Assembly (NCBI GenBank): GCA_019155185.1
Contig: CM032804.1
Location: 8,838,492-8,902,491 of the forward strand
From: Beaufortia kweichowensis
Lineage: Eukaryota; Chordata; Actinopteri; Cypriniformes; Gastromyzontidae
Direction of reading: 5' to 3'
Length of the DNA stretch: 64,000 bases
The translations under genes were made by a program, and so were the position numbers. A model generated the notes under the pieces. It saw nothing but the letters and a program-made list of their open reading frames with translations. It was not told the DNA's origin and did not search any database. This document shows, piece by piece, positions 1 to 17,400 of this stretch (the first letter of the stretch is position 1; the number at the start of each line of letters is the position of its first letter).

Positions 1-728
1 AGTGAAATATAGTGTCTCTTTTTGTTTACCTCGGCTGCTCTTGTTCTTTTTCATTATAGCTGATGATAAATTCTGTCTGGCAGAACAGAAGCTTTAGAGA
101 AAGATGAAAGTCTAGACAAAGAGTTTAAGAGAAAAACAGATCCATTTGCATATTTTATTAAACAATTATGAACAATAACAGATGATGAAGAGTTTTTGTC
201 TGAATTTAACTTGGTTTACTTAAAACTCTGTAACTGTATGGAAATTTTGTTATGATTTTTTCCTCTGTGTTAAAAGACCTTTTCTGGTTCTTTCTGGCAT
301 GACCTTGTGTGTAAAATGTGGGTTACCAGCTAGACATTATTAAAGTTTTTGTGTTTACATCTTACAGCAAAATGTTTATGCTAAACTCTCCAAACAGTGT
401 CTTTTATGTTTATCTCGGTGCAATTACTTGCCCCATAGATTTCCATTGTAATAGACTACCTCATTGACTTCCACTTAGCTTGTTTATACAAATTGAAGGA
501 CGAGAAATTATTTTCCATGGCAACAGTTCTGTCTATTGAGCTTCATTTGAATTGCACCTGAAATATTTCTTTATAAAAAAATCTTTGATTTAATGCTGAC
601 AAGCACACAGACTTTTTTTTTCAATTTATCCTTGATAAACATATAAAACACTAATTAATTTTTGACAAAATATATTGTTTAAAGTTTTCCTTTCCTTTAT
701 TTACATTACTCTCAAGAATCTCTTTTTC

Positions 729-882
729 GCATTTAGTACATTAATGCATTTGACAGATAGTTTTATCCAAAGCAGCTTACAGTGCATTTAAGATATACAA
801 TTTATCTGCATGTGTGTGCGTTCCCAGGGTTCGAACCCATAACCTTTGTGCTGCTAACACAGTACCTGAGCTAGAGGAACAC
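729..882 (-). repeat. tRNA-derived SINE, near full length
   Basis: On the minus strand the element opens with an A-box-like TAGCTCAG, then a B box GGTTCGAACCC. A body and a tail complementary to the fish-SINE core GCATTTGACAGATAG / CCAAAGCAGCTTACAG follow. This is the layout of a tRNA-derived SINE. Related copies or fragments occur near 43.6, 44.2, 45.5, 54.4 and 62.4 kb. It sits in a syt3 intron just upstream of the first visible exon. Confidence 0.75.
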
Positions 883-905
883 CTTTGTGTTTGTTTTGTG
901 TGCAG

Positions 906-6308
<5,403 letters not shown>

Positions 6309-6530
6309 AGATGTGAGTATACACACACTGTCAATAGAATGTTACTGCTTCAGATAAGAGATCTGTGTGGGAGAATACATCAAAGTGATAGACTGAAGTA
6401 CTTCAGTTTTCATTCATGTACTGCACTACTGGCACAGGCCAAAAGCATCAAAATCTGTTCACTGGAGTTGTTGTGTTGGAGGCTGTAACATGTTTAACCA
6501 TCCTGATATTTGTGTAAAGGACATGGATAA

Positions 6531-6604
6531 ATTCTGTCATCATTTACTCACCCTCATGTGACACCTGTATGACTTTCTTTCTTCTGTGGAAAACAAGCAG
6601 AACA
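6531..6604 (+). repeat. Fragment of dispersed repeat B (TCACCCTCATG ... CTTTCTTCTG)
   Basis: Shares the words CATCATTTACTCACCCTCAT and GTATGACTTTCTTTCTTCTG with fuller copies at 25596 and 39016. This family is very common in cyprinid genomes. The fragment is inside the proposed syt3 3'UTR intron. Confidence 0.65.
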
Positions 6605-8609
6605 TCTAAACAATTTTTTTCCTTTCTTTTGCCTCAGGGGATTGAAAAGTGTCCATAATATGCACTTTTTTTGGTCAGGAACAGTAGGCTTGACTTGCCT
6701 GATTATTTGTAAATACTAAAAAAGATATTTTATATATTGTGTAATAGAGAAATAGCAATGTTCCGACACAGAAAAAGATTTGTTGGCAAAATTGACTGCT
6801 GTGGTTCATGACTTGGAATATTGCACACTAGTGTACATACTGTATATCATTGTGATTTCTTCTTTTATGTTCCACAAAAGAAATATAGTCGTGTAAGTTT
6901 AGAACAACATGAGAGACTTTGTGACTTTGTTCTCTTGGTGAACTCAACCTGTAACTTTGCTTCTCTCTCTGTCTCTTTCTGTTTCTTTCTCTTATTCTCA
7001 GGTCAGCATTATCTTTTTAGCAGCAAAAATACATTCTTTCATTTCACCTGTGAATAATTGTTCATCAAGACAGAACCAGAGAAGAAAGACTGTGCTTGTG
7101 TTAGTGATTATCCTCTAAATCAACCCTGCAGACCCAACATGATATTATATAGAGACTCTAACTAGACTAGACCTGAAACAAGAATACACTTACATGCAAA
7201 GAGACAACACAATCATACAAACACACAGAATCATAATAAAAACTGTGGCATGGATGGTACCGCTTCAGGAATGATGTTCAAGTCACAATATGTAATGATT
7301 TATTCAGGGGAAATATGATGAACATTCCCACTTTAAAATAGATTATCTTTATTTAGTTATTTGAAACTGAGCCTAAAAAACATTTTAATTACTTAAAAAC
7401 ATAATCGGGTGTGAAACCTGATCGATTCTGGACCACGAATGTTTCTGTGTTTGTGTGAGTGCATGTGTGTGAGTTTGTACGGGTGTGTGTATGTGTATGT
7501 AGCTATAAAAAAAAATCTATACAAAGTGTTTTCAGTCTGACAAGTATTTGAAGTGGTCTTTTCTGCCAATGCAGAACGCTAGCAACTGTTTCCTGTATCT
7601 CTCGAGAGGAGGACTACTTTATCACTGTTCCCATCTGGAGAACGAGGAATAAGGACGGATGCATTTGGCCAATCATGTTGTGCAGTATTGAAATGTGTCC
7701 CTCTGCCTTTTGCATTTTTATCACCTTCTGCTTGGAGCTCATTGAGATCAGCAGTTAATTTAATTTTGTTTATTTACCACAGTCAAACCATTCTTGTTAT
7801 TCTACCAGATAAGAAAGGAACAGTTGGTGTGTTTGCGACTATGTCTCCCCAGCCTGGACGCACTGGCAAGTTGAATTCCTTTGAGAACTCTTCCAAGGAG
7901 CAAACATTGATTTCAAACATTGCCTGAGGACCCTAACTAAGATGGACCTTGGATTTATGTGCATGTCCTGGAAACGTTTCCTGGGGGAAAAGATTTGGCC
8001 ATAATATTTTATTTTTATACCACGGCAAGATTTTTTTGAGTTCTTGTAGACATTGTTAATTTCAAAGGAGGAAGTGTGTGCTCTACATTATCCCTCTGCC
8101 AGGAGGACCACTTCGGAAAGACACGCGCCTTTGTTCTCTTCCCGTGTACTTACGTGTTTGTGGGAGTATTCTTTTGTGTTGATATGCGTTTGCTCGTCGG
8201 TTCGTGTGTGCGTGCGTATGCCTGTGTGTCGTATATGTCACTGTGACCCCGTGTACGACCCCGTGTTTGCCACCAACGTCTCGCACCCCACTTCCTGAAC
8301 CCTTGTCCTTTCTCCTGCACAGAGAAAATCTTGTTTTGAACAATCAAAATGTGTCTCCTGTCCTGTGTCTTAGAGGAACTATTTCCTGTGTAGGATCTGT
8401 TGCACTAGGTAGGGACAGGGTGTATTTCTCAGATTCGCATCTCGGTCGTCGAATGTGGTATTGACCTGTCTCTGTTGTTTCCCTAACCAGCTCGTCACTG
8501 AAAGTGTCCCTAGCCTGATCTGTGTTCTTGTGTTGGGTGTGCTCTTCTTTTTTGTAAATGTGCTATGTGTGTAAGAGGGGACAAACCTGGTGGCCACAGC
8601 TGTTGAGGA

Positions 8610-8615
8610 AATAAA
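8610..8615 (+). terminator. Poly(A) signal AATAAA, probable end of syt3 mRNA
   Basis: Canonical AATAAA about 2.3 kb after the syt3 stop, with T-rich sequence following. It is the first convincing hexamer after the putative 3'UTR intron. Confidence 0.6.
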
Positions 8616-9210
8616 TGTCTGAAGTTTTTAACCTATCTTTAAAGAAAAAAGAAAAAGACAAACTGGTTCTCTTCATCTCCTTTGGCTGACGTGACTATCT
8701 TTTCTCTCTGAGCATTCCTTGCGAACAGAGATAAAGAGGGAGACTTCCAGTCTTATCTCATATTAGTGCCATGAGAGTATGTTTGCAGATGTGATTTTGT
8801 TTGACTTTGTTTACATCTCACATTACGAACTGACTTAAGATGCAAACATCTCTGTACAGTCCTATATCAGGCCCACAATAGGCGCTTTTACTCTAGTTCT
8901 AATATATTGACCAAGAAACAGCTACATTTATCACTTCACATACCCTTGATATCCAGGTTCACTGCAGCTATTAATATCGCAGAACAGCCACTGCCAATGC
9001 TATTGCACATACCCCTCAACGGAGGAATACTAAATTACCGATCACAAACACTCATGAAATGTATATCAGTATAATTATTTTCCACGATAGCCCCTGAGCT
9101 CATATTTTTACCATTTCCATTATTAATCACACGCCAGGCCATCAGGCTTGGACTCACACACACACACACACTTGCTGGTGTGTGCTCAGCCCTTAGTCCG
9201 TTATCATATA

Positions 9211-9309
9211 TCAGCTCTTGTTGTTTTCTAAGAGCCCATTGATTCCGTCATACACGTAGATGTGGTATCGACCCGCAGCTCCATCCAGCTCCTGTCTGCA
9301 GCCCTGTGT
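9211..9309 (-). CDS. Candidate terminal coding exon of an unrecognised minus-strand gene
   Basis: Read on the minus strand, a pyrimidine-rich acceptor (TGTTCTCCTCAG) is followed in phase 0 by 32 codons and a TGA. The peptide begins TQGCRQELDGAAGRYHIYVY and ends GLLENNKS. A second candidate exon at 9422-9515 has an acceptor and a strong donor (GTG|GTGAGTG). It is open in the frame that joins it in phase, across an intron of about 110 bases. I do not recognise the protein. The gene would be tail-to-tail with syt3. No canonical poly(A) signal is visible just downstream on that strand. This may equally be conserved non-coding sequence or chance. Confidence 0.3.
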   Translation of the reverse strand, partial: TQGCRQELDGAAGRYHIYVYDGINGLLENNKS

Positions 9310-9421
9310 CTGAGGAGAACACACTTCTGCTGCCTTAGATCTTACACTGTGGAGGCACGTTTCTTGTGGAGTGACCTTTGACCCAGCTTCCACGCTTTAT
9401 TATTCCAACACAAACACTCAC

Positions 9422-9515
9422 CACAATATTTCCCAAGCTGTCTTTCATTTCGTTTGGCTTTCGTTTGTCTCCCCTCTTTCCTCTGTCTCTCTTTGTCAGT
9501 GCAATTCTGAATGAT
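9422..9515 (-). CDS. Candidate internal exon, minus strand, phase-compatible with 9211-9309
   Basis: Acceptor ACATTTCCTCAAG and donor GTG|GTGAGTG enclose 94 bases. They are open in the frame reading ...KPNEMKDSLGNIV at the donor and leave phase 0 for the next candidate exon. The composition is basic (several KR and RG pairs) and the upstream polypyrimidine tract is only moderate. Unrecognised; support comes only from splice signals and frame. Confidence 0.22.
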
Positions 9516-10904
9516 CTTGAGGAAATGTGTTTGCATGCTTATATTAACATGGATGATGTCAACTTGATGCAATGATAATTTAATAAGTGATGCTCAACAC
9601 GAAATTTGACAATGAACTTGATACTAACAGTACTAATGACAAACATGTTGACCTAGCAACCTGTTCAATATCATCAAAACACTGATGAGCAATGATGTTG
9701 TGAATATTGTATATCCTCTTTGAAATGGTATTACAGTTTCTGGGTATATTTTTGTTTGTATGTTTGTTTGTTTGTTTGCTTTTTTCATTTTCTTCAGAAG
9801 GTTTACTTTTTTATATGTTCAGATGAAGCTGAGACGTAAAGCAAGATAAAAATGAAATGCAGTCAGGGCGAGAACATTTCAGCTGAAAAAAGAAACAAAA
9901 AATAAAACAAAATTGAAAAAAGCAAAAAAAAACTGTTAGGAGGATGATTATGTGAATGATGAAGATTAAGATGATTATAAGGATGGAGCAACGATGGCTG
10001 AAATAAAACATATGTATGAAAATCATTACTATGTGTTTGCGTGACAACTATTTGTATTCATGTGAAGTATCAGGTGTGGATCATCCTGATCTTACCTTTT
10101 GCTTTTTGTGTCTTACTCCATCCCCCTTCCACTGCATTTTACAGTCTGTAATTATTTAGTTACTGTCATGAATTCTTTATAGTGAATCTGCTTTATAAAA
10201 ATGCAGTGTGGAGCGTTGCAGTACATCCTCATGTACTGGCTTTTACTTGTGTTTTCTGGTTTTCCATGGGCACGCAAACACATACACTCATAAATCTAAC
10301 GCGACCCTCCCATAAGACCTTTAGCCTCATTCTCCACATCAGTTGTATTGCTCAAAAACATCAGCTTCAACCTCCATCTTGCTTGCTCAGAGTCCTCATC
10401 TGTGTTCATGTGACCGATCGTGAGTCTAATGCACCGTTCATACTGTAAGAGCCACAGAATATCCGTAGTCAGCTCTTTACACTGACACACACAGATACAG
10501 GAAGAGAGACAGAGGTGAAGAGAATTATCACAGATATTATGTGTAGACTACAAATCCCAGAAAGGCAGGAGGTAAATTCTTAAGAGACTGGCATGGCAAG
10601 AAATAAGCATAAACAGGATTAGGAAAAAAACGCATCTACAGGAATAGCAGAACACAATATAAAGGAAAAACTAGTAGAATGAAATGGAATTAGTTGTGCA
10701 GGTGGATTGTGTGCGAGTGTGTAAGGACGAGATAGTGTAAAAGGACAGAGAAAAAGAAAGGGGATTATAGAAAGTCCATTCACAGGCAAACTGAGACATA
10801 CACCTGCAGCGGCCCGCACCACCAAAGACACGCCAGTTAGCACAACTACCCGTTCCCCAATACACATACCCACACGCAGAAGGGTGGGGGTCGGGGGAGC
10901 CGCA

Positions 10905-10918
10905 GTCTCCATGGCAAC
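10905..10918 (+). promoter_or_regulatory. RFX X-box-like dyad
   Basis: GTCTCC-AT-GGCAAC: the right half matches the RFX half-site RGYAAC exactly and the left half has one mismatch. It lies in the small GC-rich patch of the syt3-med25 interval. Function is not shown. Confidence 0.35.
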
Positions 10919-11481
10919 GTTCCCACAGTGCAAAAAAATCATTTAGTCAGAAAGATATTTCACCCGGCTCAGTGAGCTGAGAGAGATGGGAATAGAGAAG
11001 GAGAGAGGGGGTGATCAGAAGTAAGACACTTGAGAGGGCGTGGTGTGAAGATGTTTTTGTCATGTTGGAAAAAAAATGATGGAGTAAAGATATTAGCGTG
11101 GTGCAATTATCATTACAACTAACAGCCGTGACTGTAATGGCTGAATGCTATGTTCATTTTCACAGCCGGAGAACACATCAATTTTAGGATGCTGTTCATT
11201 TATGCACTGACAACCGTGTATATATGAAGAAAATATTTGTTAGTCTTCTGGGATTCATTATCCAACACAACAGAGCGATACAAATGTTTATGGAAACTGT
11301 CGTATTTGTGTGCTTGTTGTGTGGGCATGTGTGCATAAAGTGTATCACCTGATTTTCTACACCTGTGCCTGCAGCATTCAATGCAGACAAACTCATTTTC
11401 TTGTGTAAGGTACCTGTGTTTATTGTGCTGTAGTTCCATTGACCCAGTAGTAGTGGTATGTGTTTGGGCGTGTACACTCAC

Positions 11482-11577
11482 GTTGCCTGTTGTGAGTTCC
11501 AGATGGCTTCTGTCTCCCAGCAGAGAGGACCAGTAAGGCTGCCTGTTTTAGTGAGAGCCACCTGGAGGACACGTCTC
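11482..11577 (-). CDS. Candidate internal exon, minus strand
   Basis: Minus-strand acceptor CCACTATTCTCAG and donor GGCAAC|GTGAGTG bound a 96-base segment. It is open in one frame, which reads RRVLQVALTKTGSLTGPLCW and then ETEAIWNSQQ. Both splice sites are good and the amino-acid composition is protein-like. I do not recognise it. How it would join the candidates nearer 9.3-10.4 kb is not resolved; another segment with an acceptor at 10443 (first codons YERCIRLT) lacks a good donor. Confidence 0.28.
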
Positions 11578-13949
11578 CTGAGAATAGTGGACGTCCAAAA
11601 ACAAGTCATAACATTCTGTTGGAATATGAAATAAGTGGACCGCTTAAATGCCCAGGGTGATTCACAAGAGATGACAGATATAAAGCTCAGACATGCCTTT
11701 TCCATAATTAAATGACACTTAAAGAGGCTTATCTTTTAGAAATTACAATAAATTGGCTTAAATGACAATTTGTAAAGCTGTTTTCTTGGGTAAGAAAATG
11801 TAAAAAATGACACCGAATTAATGCATTTAATTATTTAATGCATTTTTCACTTTATATGCTAATGTAAAGCATTATTACGGCCGGTTCACGCTGCATTCCT
11901 GTGTAGTGCACAGAAAGCATCTATATTTGTGTGTGCAGAAGTAATAGAAGGCATTATGGACCACCTCATTAACTAGATTTTACTTTGTTTTCTTTGACCA
12001 GCACAGGATAAAAAAGCGTAATAACCTAAACATAAAAAAGATTAAGAATAGAATATTAAATATTTTGAGAGCAATATTTACCTTAATGGGACCAAGTTAT
12101 TGAAAGATTGGTTTTTTCATGTAACCAGAGATGATATTTTATTATTTCATTGTAATTCCCCTTTAAAGGTCTTATAAAATGGGGCGTGATTATACTGCCA
12201 AAATTATTTTTTGTATGCACAAATCAATTTTTTTGTTTTATGCTTTATTCATTTTTTATAAAAAATATATTAAAAAGTCTCATTTATGAAAAACGTTAAA
12301 AAAGATGTTAATAAAAGGATTTTTTTATGACCATTCGTATACATACAGTAGGCGTATGAAATAGCTGTATTAACTACCTGTATTAAATAATGTATGTAAT
12401 AATGTCAAAAAGTGTTGTGTAGTACTTTGATGCAGAAATAGTAAACATACATAATTCAAACTTTGATCTATTGATCTAGACATGTTTTTATATTATCTTT
12501 TTAGGGAGATGTTATACAACATCTCTGTGAAATGATAGGAATATGTTTCCCACAAATGCAAAACAGATGCAGTAAAATTTATTTGCTTTTTAATGTGTAT
12601 TGTTAAAAGGTTTACAAATTCTGTACAGATGAGCTGCTGGCTTTTTTGAAAGTAAAACCCCTCTCTCATATGACCACCAAAATACACTTCCAAAAATGCA
12701 TCACAAAAGAAAACTCCCTGGAGGTGTATGTGGGGAAGAGAGCACAGAGCACATGCATGCACTTTGCAAGACCTTATCTGGACAACAGACCATCAAATAA
12801 AAGACTTGCCGACAATCACATCCTTCATTTAACGATTTTGCAAAATCATTAATCGCATCGACTTGGAGAATAGCTCTAAACTGAACCTACAATAACAGTT
12901 GTAAGGGAGATGTTACATGCTGGGTTGCTCACTAAAGCATACTGACAGTGTTGTGGTCGTCACTGGAGAGTTTAGTGTCTATTGTTGGAAGAAGAGAGAG
13001 GAGAGCTCGAGGCACGACAGTGGGTTAGATCGCTCGAGGCCGTCTGAGTAATTATGCACATTCTTGCGGTAAAGAGCAATGAGGACATGAAACAGTTTAC
13101 ACACCGACCTAAAAACATAATTCTTTCTTCAATAACTTGCCTTCCTCTTTAACAGAGACAATTCCTGTATCTGTCTATTTACAGGCAATAGATGTATAAA
13201 TTAGACCAGGGGTTCCCAAACATTTTCCTTTTAGCAGATAATCTTTTTTAGACCCAAAATATTTTAAATGCAATTTTTTTAAATGCAAAGTTTTCTTTTA
13301 GTAGTATTTTACTTTCTTTGTCACTGCATGAGTAAAATATAAGTTTAATTGCAACACCACCTTAAAGTAACAAACCATTGTCATAAGTAATTTATTATTG
13401 GGGTAAATGTTTTTTTTTGTCATTCACTGCTACAGCTATCCCATCCCAATATGCGAGCCATAGAAACCCTCTTAGACACTAAGTGTTAACGCACAATTAT
13501 TTTCTAAATAAGAAACCCAAGTGCTCGTCTTTTATTATTGGATGCTTGACTTTGGTGACATCTGCTGTTTACTTAGCTGATTACTCTTTTAAGGAACCAT
13601 TGCATGACAACAGTGATTGCAGTAGGACTACTACTGATAGGAATACAGTAAAACTTAATAAACTTGATAAAACTTGTAACACTTGCTACTTCTAAAAATA
13701 ATAACAATAACAACACGTGTTTAAAAATCCATACAGTATAAATGCGTTTATCAAACATAAACGATAAAAATATTGTACAAATGTAAAATAATATATACCT
13801 TTATGAGCATACATTTTATTTCATTATCCAAGCATAATAATGTTTTATTTAAAACTAAGTGGGTTTAAGATTCACATATTTCTGGTATAAAATCGATTAC
13901 TCATAACTCGATTGACCAGCCTAGTCCATTTTCCCAATGTGAGACAGAC

Positions 13950-14114
13950 CGTATTGTGGATTGCCGAGTGATGTTTGTTGTCATTACGGTCTATGTTAAC
14001 GTTTAGGGGAAGCCTTCAAAGTGAGTTAAAGGCGGCTGGTTAAATATAATCAAGTTAAAGGACTGCATCAGTCCGTTTTATTCTCGTCTAAAATTATTCT
14101 AATAAAACGAGCAG
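13950..14114 (+). promoter_or_regulatory. Probable med25 promoter and non-coding first exon
   Basis: A good donor (GAGCAG|GTAAGA, GT at 14115) lies 334 bases before the med25 start codon. An acceptor (GGTGCTAG) ends at 14444, five bases before the ATG. This suggests a non-coding first exon ending at 14114 and a 330-base intron. The transcription start cannot be fixed; no TATA box is evident. The acceptor's pyrimidine tract is weak, so transcription might instead start nearer the ATG. Confidence 0.45.
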
Positions 14115-14448
14115 GTAAGAGACACGAGCTAAATTAGCATTTGATGATAACCGCTAACATGCTAAGATTGGTGTTCATCATTGCAAATAGCTACATTCAT
14201 TCATAATGTTAACATGAAATAACTAATAATACACTAATAAATAGTGTAATTACTTGATGTAATATTCTTTATCATCACGTGAGATCATTTTGACATGTTA
14301 AGGAAATATACTTTAACAATACTTTAGCATGTATGTATGATTCTCCTGCTTTTATAATACAAATAGGATTTTTTTTAATAGTAATTTGTTTTATATATTA
14401 TTTACATTAAAAAAATCATATTGATGTGATGCCTTTGGTGCTAGACCC

Positions 14449-17400
14449 ATGGTGACCCATATGGACCCCACGTCTAAGTCTGGATTGAATCAGGTGTCAG
14501 ATGTGGTTTTTGTCATAGAGGGAACTGCAAATCTTGGTCCATATTTTGAATCGCTTCGGAAGAATTACATACTGCCAACTATAGAGTAAGAGTCTGTTTC
14601 AGTCCTGCAAAAGCTTATTTGTTATAAATAAATGGCCTTTTATACTAATCTGCTTTGTGTGGTGACAGGTATTTTAATGGAGGACCACCTGCTGAAACAG
14701 ATTTTGGAGGAGATGTGAGTTGGATATTTTGATACTTCCACATTACTGCTGTCACTACAGATATGACACCCAATGATATACAATTGATCCATTTCCTTTA
14801 ATAGTATGGTGGTACCCAGTATGGACTGGTGGTCTTCAACACAGTGGATTGTGCTCCAGAGTCATACGTCCAGTGCCACGCCCCAACCAGCTCTGCTTTT
14901 GAGTTTGTCTCTTGGATTGACAGCATTCAGTATGGCTTTCATATTTTAAACATATTTGTTATATCCGCAGCACATGCAGATAACTATTTATTTATATCAG
15001 ACATCACGAACAGATTTGCTCGATCAAGCTGTTATTTCTGATAGATGATTTGATTAATGCTAAGAAACACAGGTTTACACAGATATTTTGCACAGGTTCA
15101 TGGGAGGTGGAGCAGAAAGCTGCAGTCTCATAGCTGAAGGTCTTTCAGTGGCCCTGCAGCTTTTTGATGACTTCAAAAAGATGAGGGAGCAAATGTAAGT
15201 TGTCTGTTTTTACAAATCTATTTCTTGAATGTAGTTTTCTCAAAGGCATTTATTTACAGTTATATATTCTCTTTTTCTTCATACAGCGGTCAGACTCACA
15301 AAGTTTGTGTATTGCTGTGTAATTCTCCTCCATACTTACTACCAGCTGTGGAGAGCGTCAGCTACACAGGCTGCACTGCAGACAGCCTGGTCCAGATCAT
15401 ACGTGACGTGAGTCTGCAGTGATCTACCTTCATTTAATCTGTGCTTCAGTCACTAAGTTTTAAGCACTGGTATACTACCACAGTTAACTCCTTAATGTAT
15501 TTTTTCAGTGTGATGTCTTGACACATTTATATAGAGGCTGTAGAAATCTGTTTCACTATTCTGGTCTGATATCTAGCTGTTCATGTCACATAATTTTTTT
15601 CCACCTGGGTTTTTGCACAGTAACTTCTAAAGCTGCTATGTGTTATCTATATGTTTTTCAAGTTAAGTTGTATGTTTCTAAGGCAATATGCCACTGTATA
15701 TTTACAAACAGTACTATCTTTACACACTTTACTATACGTAGCTTGTATGCCTGTAAGAAGTCGTAGTAGGTCTGACTTTTGAACTTTTGAATTACAATTC
15801 TGGAAATGTCACTAGTTTTTACATCTACTTCATTAAAATGTTTGTTTTTAATTGCTGTTTATTTTATGTTGGATTTAATATTGTATATATAGTCAAACAA
15901 AACATTGTTTTTAAAGTTTTCCAGTAGTTTTAGTTTAGAACATTTTTCTTGACAGTGTAAAATGAAATTGCATGTGATTGTGATTATGCTGCTAATGATC
16001 TGGTTTTACTATAGAGGGGGATCCATTTCTCTGTAATTGCCCCACGGAAACTTCCAGCGCTTCGATCTCTTTTTGAGCGAGCTTCCTCAGTAGCAGGACC
16101 ACCAGAATCCACACATCCAGACTACAGCCAAGACCCTTTTCACATGGTGTTAATTAGAGGAATTGCACTTCCAGGTAAGAAAAACATTATACTTGTCTTG
16201 ATGTGTTGTGCTTGAAAACTTTTATGTTGCACATGGGAGAAATTATGCTCCACCAATGGTTTTTCCATTATGTTGTATGTCCAGTTGGTGCTGGAGGAGG
16301 TTCTGGCACAGTTTCCCTCAAACCTGTCTTGCCACCCCAGCCTTTGCCTGTGTCTCAGTCTCCTCTGGGACCTGCAGCCCAGGCTCCTACTCAGATGAGC
16401 ACAGCCCCTATGTACCAGGTGCGTCTGTGCTGGTGGAAATAATATAACTATAAATATTTTCGCAAAGGTTAGATTGGCTTTGGTATGTAAATAAAAATGT
16501 AATGCATGGTAATTTGTAAAATAAGAATTATAAAGATACTCAAATCAAAGTGACACAAAAGATCTGGTAAAGAAGCAGTGTGGCTGTCGTGGTTTTTTTT
16601 AACCATATTTACCATCAGTGTTCAGCACGGAACTCAAAGGTTTTTCTTTATTTTATAAGTGTGGTAATTCTTATTGTTGCAAAACCACTAAAACAAAATA
16701 AAAATCAACAAAATTACTATTTTATTAGTTAGTAGTTTTTCACAGTGGCTATTGAGAAGGAAGATAAAATGTTCATTTTGGACGCTATAGCGATAAAAGT
16801 AATTAGTCTTCCTCTCAGTAAAGAGGCTAATCTCAGTCTGCTTTTGTTAATTTTCAGCATATGGTGTGACATTCAAGATTATGACTAGCAGCTATTATAA
16901 TCTCATTTCAATAGATTTAAGTGGTAGATGAGGTGCACTAATTCTTTTGTGTTCCATGAAATGAACTTGCTTTGTTTTCAAATGAGGCTGTGCACGCTAA
17001 TAATGAGATGCCATGACTGTTGTCCTTCTGTTGAATACACACAGACAAATTCTCTCACTCTCTCTTCCCATAGACTGCCTCCTCTCTAAACGCAGCCCAT
17101 AGTGCAGCACAGATGGCTATAGACGCAGCCAATCAGCAGCAGATGATTCGATGTGGGTCAAGTTGTATCTCCATCTTCTCTGTTTTCTTTTTGCGATTCT
17201 GCTTCAGTCATTTCCTTAAATCTTAAATGACGCTTATTGCTTGATTTTGGCTTTGTTTTGCAGTCCCACAAATGGCAAATCCTCCCTTCAGTCAGTCGGC
17301 AGGGCTTCAGTCTGCAGCAGGTAAACCCAGTCTATCTACAGTCACCACAGTGTCACCGCCAGTGTTACCACAGCAACAAGTTCCACCACAGCAGCCACCA

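Larger units (their letters stand above)
6309..8640 (+). other. syt3: syt3 3'UTR with a probable intron at 6313-7001
   Basis: Four bases after the stop codon lies a good donor (AT|GTGAGT, GT at 6313). A strong acceptor with a long pyrimidine tract ends at 7001. The remaining 3'UTR would run from 7002 to the poly(A) signal near 8610. Because the junction would be only four bases past the stop, it should not trigger nonsense-mediated decay. The UTR is rich in GT and contains no supported coding sequence; short open frames here have no recognisable similarity. The intron is inferred from splice signals only. Confidence 0.55.
8641..13949. other. Intergenic region between syt3 and med25
   Basis: About 5.3 kb without a recognised gene. 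It holds a short (CA)n run at 9158-9173, T-rich and A-rich stretches and one GC-rich patch at 10790-10930. The AT-rich part at 11700-12480 has nothing recognisable. Several minus-strand stretches at 9211-11577 are flanked by splice-like signals and are listed separately. Confidence 0.8.

Noticed and set aside
831..842. Apparent tRNA gene (B box GGTTCGAACCC)
   Set aside because: No cloverleaf with paired acceptor stem. The box belongs to a tRNA-derived SINE whose tail is present and which recurs in the window.
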